From Caprimulgus europaeus (taxonomy: Eukaryota; Chordata; Aves; Caprimulgiformes; Caprimulgidae), in contig OU015528.1 of assembly GCA_907165065.1 (NCBI GenBank), forward strand, positions 23,766,015 through 23,830,014: a stretch of DNA of 64,000 bases, in the 5' to 3' direction. Under the pieces are notes generated by a model, which was not told the DNA's origin, did no database searches, and worked only from the letters and a program-made list of their open reading frames with translations. Position 1 is the stretch's first letter; each line of letters starts with the position of its first letter. Positions 59,101 through 64,000 of this stretch are shown in pieces. Position numbers and translations under genes: made by a program.

Positions 59101-62100
59101 TGCCCGGGCAGACGTGTACGTGCAGGTGGTTTAACCGCGGCCGTGCGCTGTGCTGGTCGCTGGCAGTGGGAAGTGTAAGCCCGGTTCTGTCGCAGGAAGG
59201 CTGGTCGGTGTACAGGGACATCTATCTTCGGCACTGGTCCCGGCGTACGGCTTATGGGAAATGCCAAGGGGTCCGGCTGTGCCTCGTTTAAAACCAGATA
59301 CACAGGACAGGGCTTACTTCACAGCGGATTTCCTTACACACACGCAAATTATTTGTGTTGTCACATTTTTATCAATTATATCTTCCAATTTAGAGACTTG
59401 TACTTTAAGTCTGTATGAATCTATTTTTAATCCAAAATTGGTTCTTTCTCTGTTTTCTGCTGAACTTCAAATAAAAAAAAAATAGCAAAGCATTCCTACC
59501 CACCAAAAAGAGATTGTATTCTAATATTTCTGAAATGTGAATGTTTGGGAAGTCTCACTGCTGGGCCATAACAGTGCTGCAGTATTTGAAGGGGGAAGGC
59601 AATTTTGCAGAACACGTTGAAAAGTTATGTAAGACAGAACAGTGATTACACCATTTGAATTCCTTTGCATACAAAATATGTTTACACTGACTTCCAGAAA
59701 GGTAAACTTTCATAACAATTCTACATAAATGCTACATGAAAAATAAAGGAAATGGAGTGTAGTGACCCATTTGTGGTTGTTGAGTAAGGAAATGCTGGTA
59801 GTGTCTATTTCTAGAAAGTAGTAGCTGTCAGTTGTGATACCTGTGGGCACTGGCAGAGCGTGATGTTCTGCATTACTGTGCAGTGTGAGCCTTCTGGTGA
59901 ACAATTCCTTGGGTGTGGGAGAGTCAAATTTCCAAAATGTTCTAGCTGGTTCTTTTAGTATCCTATTTAAAAAGAGCAGAAAAGGGACAAAAGTCCATAG
60001 ATACTCTGTGTGTACAGGACAACACAAGCGTGTCTCAGAGGCACCAGTTCTCCATCGGGGTAAAACGTTAGAGCAAAGGACAGCCTGCCAGGTAAGTAGG
60101 TGGAGGGGTTGCAATTAAATACAGAAGACATAACTGCACCCTTGGGTACACAAGACTCTGTTAGAAGAAGGGAGCAGTGCTGAGTAACCTACAACAACTA
60201 ATAGCAGCTGGGAAAACTTGTATGATGGGAGTATTTGAGATGCAAGATGCCAATACCATTTTAGCGATGTTGGCCATGTCCTAATAATTTCCTGTGTGCT
60301 GGCCCTCTTAATATATAGATTAATCTCAGAGGTGCAGGCTGACTGGCCTAGACTTAACTGAAACCATGGCCTTCATGCTGGTAGCCCCATCTCTCGACAA
60401 TGCTGTCTGAGGCTGACAGCGAGGATTGGGTTTGATGCTGAACTCCTTGCAGGTGTGACAGAGTCTGAACAACAGGAAGAACTGCATGTACACATGGTAG
60501 TCCAGGTGTCCTGTAGCGACAGCAGTAGTACCTCATATTGGATCTGGAAGAATGAAGAAAAGTGTTGTAGCCCTTCTGTGTTTGAAGATGGTCTCACCAG
60601 GACAGGTGGATGTAAAGAGAATGTTGCAGCTGAGGTGGGAAAGGCAACTGCTAAGGTACAAAAAGTTGTTGCCAGATTTGGACAACCAAAATAAATTACA
60701 AAAGGTGACGAAACCAAAGAACTCACTACTACTTTAGATATATGACCACTTTGAATTTTACTTGGGCTTCTGAAATACACAAGTCTTCAGGTTACCAAGA
60801 TTCCCTGGTTATCTGACCACCAGTTCAGTGAGTTCGCACAAGGGGAGCTGTGTATCGCTGCTTGGTTGTGCCATGTCTGTGACAGAACAGACTCTTTGTC
60901 TCGATTGCTGACTTCTTGCCCACTACCCTCATTTATCCCGTTGGCAGCAACACGTGGCACCGGTAGGCTGGTTCAAGACAACTAACAAAAATCTTTGGCT
61001 AAAAGAAGAGTCATGTGGTGTCAGTGATCCGTTTACCTGTTGTCTGGCTTGTATTGGAGCTACTGGTGTCAGGGCCGTCAAAGTCCCACTGACGCCAGTG
61101 ATACCAGTGGTAGCTGAGAGGTGACATCCTTTGGAGAAATGCATTTTATGAAGCAGCAAGGCAAGCTGGGAGCAGAGGGTGACAGCAACACAGGCATGGC
61201 TGTGGCTTCACTACCAAGCCCCTTAGTACCCAGAGCAGGTCTGGTGGTGGTTACGAGTTTCAGCTAAGTGTGCAGATTGCCAGTGAGGATCCAAGTGACA
61301 AGGAGGTCTGAGGTCAAGCCAGAAAGCCAAGTCAGTGAGTCAAGGTCAGAATTGGGTTCAGTGACAACAACCAGGGCTAACCAGCCACCGGTCTGGTCAT
61401 CATCAGGCAAGCCCACAGTGATGGGAAGGATCAAAGATCAGCCCTGGTGGATCAGGGTCTGGACCAGGGCATACATGGCCAGACACATGCATATCTGTAG
61501 CATAGCTCAGGCAAGGACCAAGGGACAGTGCTCCAGTGTAAGTGCAGCTCGTGAGCGAAAGTAACTGGCCCTCACTTCTTACAGCTCTTTCTCGTGCAGC
61601 AGTCTGGTCCAAGGCCATTCAGCTGTACCATGGCAGAGCTGCTTTTGAGCACAGGCAGCTTAATGCTGATAAAGGCCCCAAGAAAAGGTCTAATGAAGAC
61701 CTTCAGTACATCTGAGGGACATACATCTGTGACTGACTCAGTATGTGTGGCTTAGTAAGTATTTGTATGCCAGAGTTTATTTGAGAGACATGTAAACCAT
61801 CATCATTTATCAAAGATTGGAGGCATGGACAGACATACTCTGTTTACACTATTAAATGCTGTAAAGAAGTCAGAAATGAGGGAATGACATGGATCCTTGA
61901 TTCATATGGGTGTGTTTTTCTTCTCTTCTGACATGATGCTTCTGCTGTCTTTGCAGACAAAATCATTTGGATTATCTTTCTTCTTTCTGCCATTCTGTAG
62001 GATATGACTCTTCAGACACAGAAGAGAATCCCAGGCTTGTGCTAGTCACCTGGCATTGTGCAGTTAACTTTCTCACAATCATAAAAGATCTCAGAACCAA

Positions 62101-63548
62101 GAAAATAGTCCAAAGCTGAAAGAAGGGCCATGCTAAAGCAGTCCCTGGATGAATACTCCAAAATGCCTGTGTTTCTAGTGATCTAACAGGACTGACAGGC
62201 CTTCAGAGCGTGAACCTGTTAGCAGTGCCAGAGTCCTCACTCTGAAACACTTAATGCTCCAAATGCTGTCAGCATCAATGTCTAGCCTAACTGCCCAAAA
62301 TAAACCTGCCCATAACAAATTGCAGCCATAGCCCTGTTCTGTTCTGGCTGCTGTTGCTGCAGTGGTATGCTTGGTTTGGACTTACTTGACTCTGTAGGCA
62401 AAGGCAACTCATTCATTTCTTTTGCATGGTTGGGGCACCTGGTCTTCTATCCAGGGAGAAAGATTAAGCCTTGGAAGGGAAAGCTTGTGTCAGATCTTCA
62501 CTGAGAAGGTGCTCAGGTGAATGCATGTACTTCCAGGCATACATGCAAGATGTATCAGATCAGTTCTAACAGAGTGATTAGTGACATTTCGAAGATAGCG
62601 ACTGCAAGTGATGTGAATTTTTAACGGACAACAGTAAGATACAAACTTCAAATAAAAATATATAGAGGGAAAGCCAAGACGTGCGGCTTTTTTGCCTTTG
62701 AAAGCTGGAACACATATTGGAGGGATAAACAGTTCCTGCTATAATATTTCAGGGGTATTACATTGCAGCAAAAGTTGTACAGCATCCAGGTTGGAGGTCC
62801 TTTCGGTTTTCTTGAATCATTTACCTCCCATCTCCTTATTTATATTTTGGAAGCCTGACCAGTTGTGGTCCAAGTACATCCAAGAACCCCAAATCCAGAA
62901 TAAAATCAAATGTGATGGCAGGCTTACTATTTGGGTTACTATTATTAGAGCCTGAGGGAGTTTTGGCCTTAGCTGAAGGAATAACTTCAGACACCAGGGG
63001 ATGCTCCTGATGTCTACAGCTGACTGTAGTCCAGAGCTGTAAGGTGATGAAAAAGCAGCCCATAATCTTTTCCCTAATTTTGGCAGCCCTGTGTGTATGG
63101 ACAGAGGCAGAGGACATTTTGAAGGGAAAAGAAAGCAATCAGGAAATAAATTATTTATGGTGAGCAGATAGATTTAGCAAGCCTGCCTGCTGTGACAAAG
63201 GCATGGGCATGACCATGCGAATCAGCTAAGTGGGTACCTGGGGGTACCACAGATACCATCTTCTCACAGCCTGGTGGTGTTTCTATTATATAGAGAGTGC
63301 TAGAGGCAAATATTGTGCTCTGCAAGATCTCTGAAATGTGGCTCATGCTCTTTCAAATTTACAATCCTCTTTAAATTAACTATTTCTCCTGCACAATATA
63401 TGTGGACTTTATCAAACACTGCATATTTTATGCAGCTGAGCATATCTTCAGTCACACACTACCCTGACTTTCCACAGCAGGGGGGGTTCAGCTGCATTCA
63501 TACTCCAGATATTTTGTCTGATTTTATCCATGCTATACTGATATTTAC
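59101..63548. other. Flank upstream of IFRD1, mostly unidentified
   Basis: Composition falls back to AT-rich after 59300. No known protein is recognised on either strand. Apart from the exon-like segment at 59959-60091, the region holds an AATAAA at about 60692 on the plus strand and moderately GC-rich stretches at 60350-60700 and 61000-61600 with short unmatched ORFs. Confidence 0.5.
59959..60091 (+). other. Exon-like segment on the plus strand (possible divergent lncRNA exon)
   Basis: It is bounded by an acceptor-like TGGTTCTTTTAG and a perfect consensus donor, CTGCCAG|GTAAGT (GT at 60092-60093). It lies about 1.5 kb on the divergent side of the IFRD1 promoter. The enclosed 133 nt show no recognisable protein, so a non-coding exon is the likelier reading if it is real. 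Confidence 0.22.
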
Positions 63549-63713
63549 CTCCTTTTCTTGAGGCAGATCCTTCACTCCATATTTATGACTTATTTGTGCC
63601 AAACTTTCTTGGACCTCGGTAAGAATTTTTCCTGATAAGTCATGAAGAAACAATGCATACTTAAGTTCTCTGGTACATATGCCATTATTAATTTCATGTC
63701 TAAATTTGGCCAC
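63549..63713 (-). other. Exon-like ORF segment of 55 codons, unidentified
   Basis: A 165-nt minus-strand segment, an exact multiple of three, with GTTTAG|GTG on its 5' side and CAAGAAAAGGAG|GTAAAT on its 3' side. The open frame begins VAKFRHEINNGICTRELKYA and ends SHKYGVKDLPQEKE, with a protein-like composition. The same frame continues upstream through an in-frame TAG (63716-63714) to a much stronger acceptor (T9 CAG at about 63799), reading GAQLLCNAVIVRDNVCGQ there. Two readings are possible: a real internal exon with a weak acceptor, or a longer exon or retrocopy broken by one stop. The synteny expectation upstream of IFRD1 is ZNF277, but I see no C2H2 motif and no match to what I recall of that protein. 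Function unknown. Confidence 0.3.
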
Positions 63714-64000
63714 CTAAACTTCAACTGTCACTGTCAATAGCAACTGACCACAAACATTATCCCTAACAATAACAGCATTGCAGAGCAACTGTGCCCCCTG
63801 AAAAAAAAACCCAAACAACAAAAACAAAAACGAGACGCCTTGTCGGATATAAAGCCCTTGCAAACTTTTTGCAATAACTAATAAGATTTTTCTAGAATAA
63901 GGGTGAACAAATTTTTTAACAAAAAAGTGTATGGGACACTAGATTTGTCTCTAGTTTATTGTTTCTTGTGGGGCTTTAGTCAACAAAAAACTCTGAGTAA

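Noticed and set aside
58610-59221. 203-codon minus-strand ORF upstream of IFRD1
   Set aside because: It is a GC-composition artefact lying upstream of the TATA box, without recognisable content.
59100-64000. ZNF277, expected upstream of IFRD1 by mammalian synteny
   Set aside because: No C2H2 zinc-finger exon is visible on the minus strand, and the exon-like segment at 63549-63713 does not resemble it.

Overview
This is a window of vertebrate nuclear DNA, almost certainly from a bird. The basis is several 3'-end fragments of CR1 (chicken repeat 1) LINEs, including the diagnostic ATTCTATG-type tail and one fragment that still encodes the end of the CR1 reverse-transcriptase ORF, together with long AT-rich non-coding stretches, compact CpG islands and GT-AG introns. 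The species cannot be fixed from the sequence alone.

Two protein-coding genes can be assembled, both on the minus strand. IFRD1 (interferon-related developmental regulator 1, also TIS7/PC4) is complete from 58220 down to 46531: 12 coding exons, all with GT-AG junctions, 1305 nt including the stop, 434 residues. Its promoter lies in a CpG island at about 57490-59100, with a TATA box, CCAAT box, GC box, a TGACTCAGC (AP-1/ARE) site and a CRE-like site. Its 5' leader holds one upstream ORF of exactly 52 codons. LSMEM1 (leucine-rich single-pass membrane protein 1) follows in the same orientation, with three coding exons at 41151-41025, 37664-37527 and 36110-35902 (157 residues). The order IFRD1 then LSMEM1, head to tail, is the same as on human 7q31.

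Layout: 1-28.5 kb is mostly AT-rich sequence without recognised genes. It holds a 203-nt uninterrupted polypyrimidine tract (7898-8100), a degraded CR1 (21394-21924) and an unidentified 180-codon ORF (24815-25357). An orphan CpG island sits at 28.6-29.5 kb, followed by a flank with MEF2-, AP-1- and E-box-like motifs and a consensus plus-strand splice donor at 29883; no coding gene can be attached to it. CR1 tails lie at 32959-33033 (+) and 34182-34500 (-). LSMEM1 occupies 35.9-41.2 kb, with its 5' non-coding exon(s) and promoter unresolved between 41.2 and 46 kb. IFRD1 covers about 46-58.5 kb. The right end (58.6-64 kb) contains the divergent half of the CpG island, an exon-like plus-strand segment (59959-60091) and an exon-like minus-strand segment (63549-63713) encoding 55 residues I do not recognise.

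IFRD1 is a stress- and mitogen-induced co-regulator with roles in muscle differentiation, and LSMEM1 is a small membrane protein of poorly known function, so the pair does not form a pathway that the sequence demonstrates. No bacterial-type systems, CRISPR arrays, tRNA or rRNA genes were seen. The most informative observations are the 52-codon IFRD1 uORF, the A/T homopolymer pair at the exon 9 acceptor, the orphan CpG island and the unidentified exon-like segment at the right edge.
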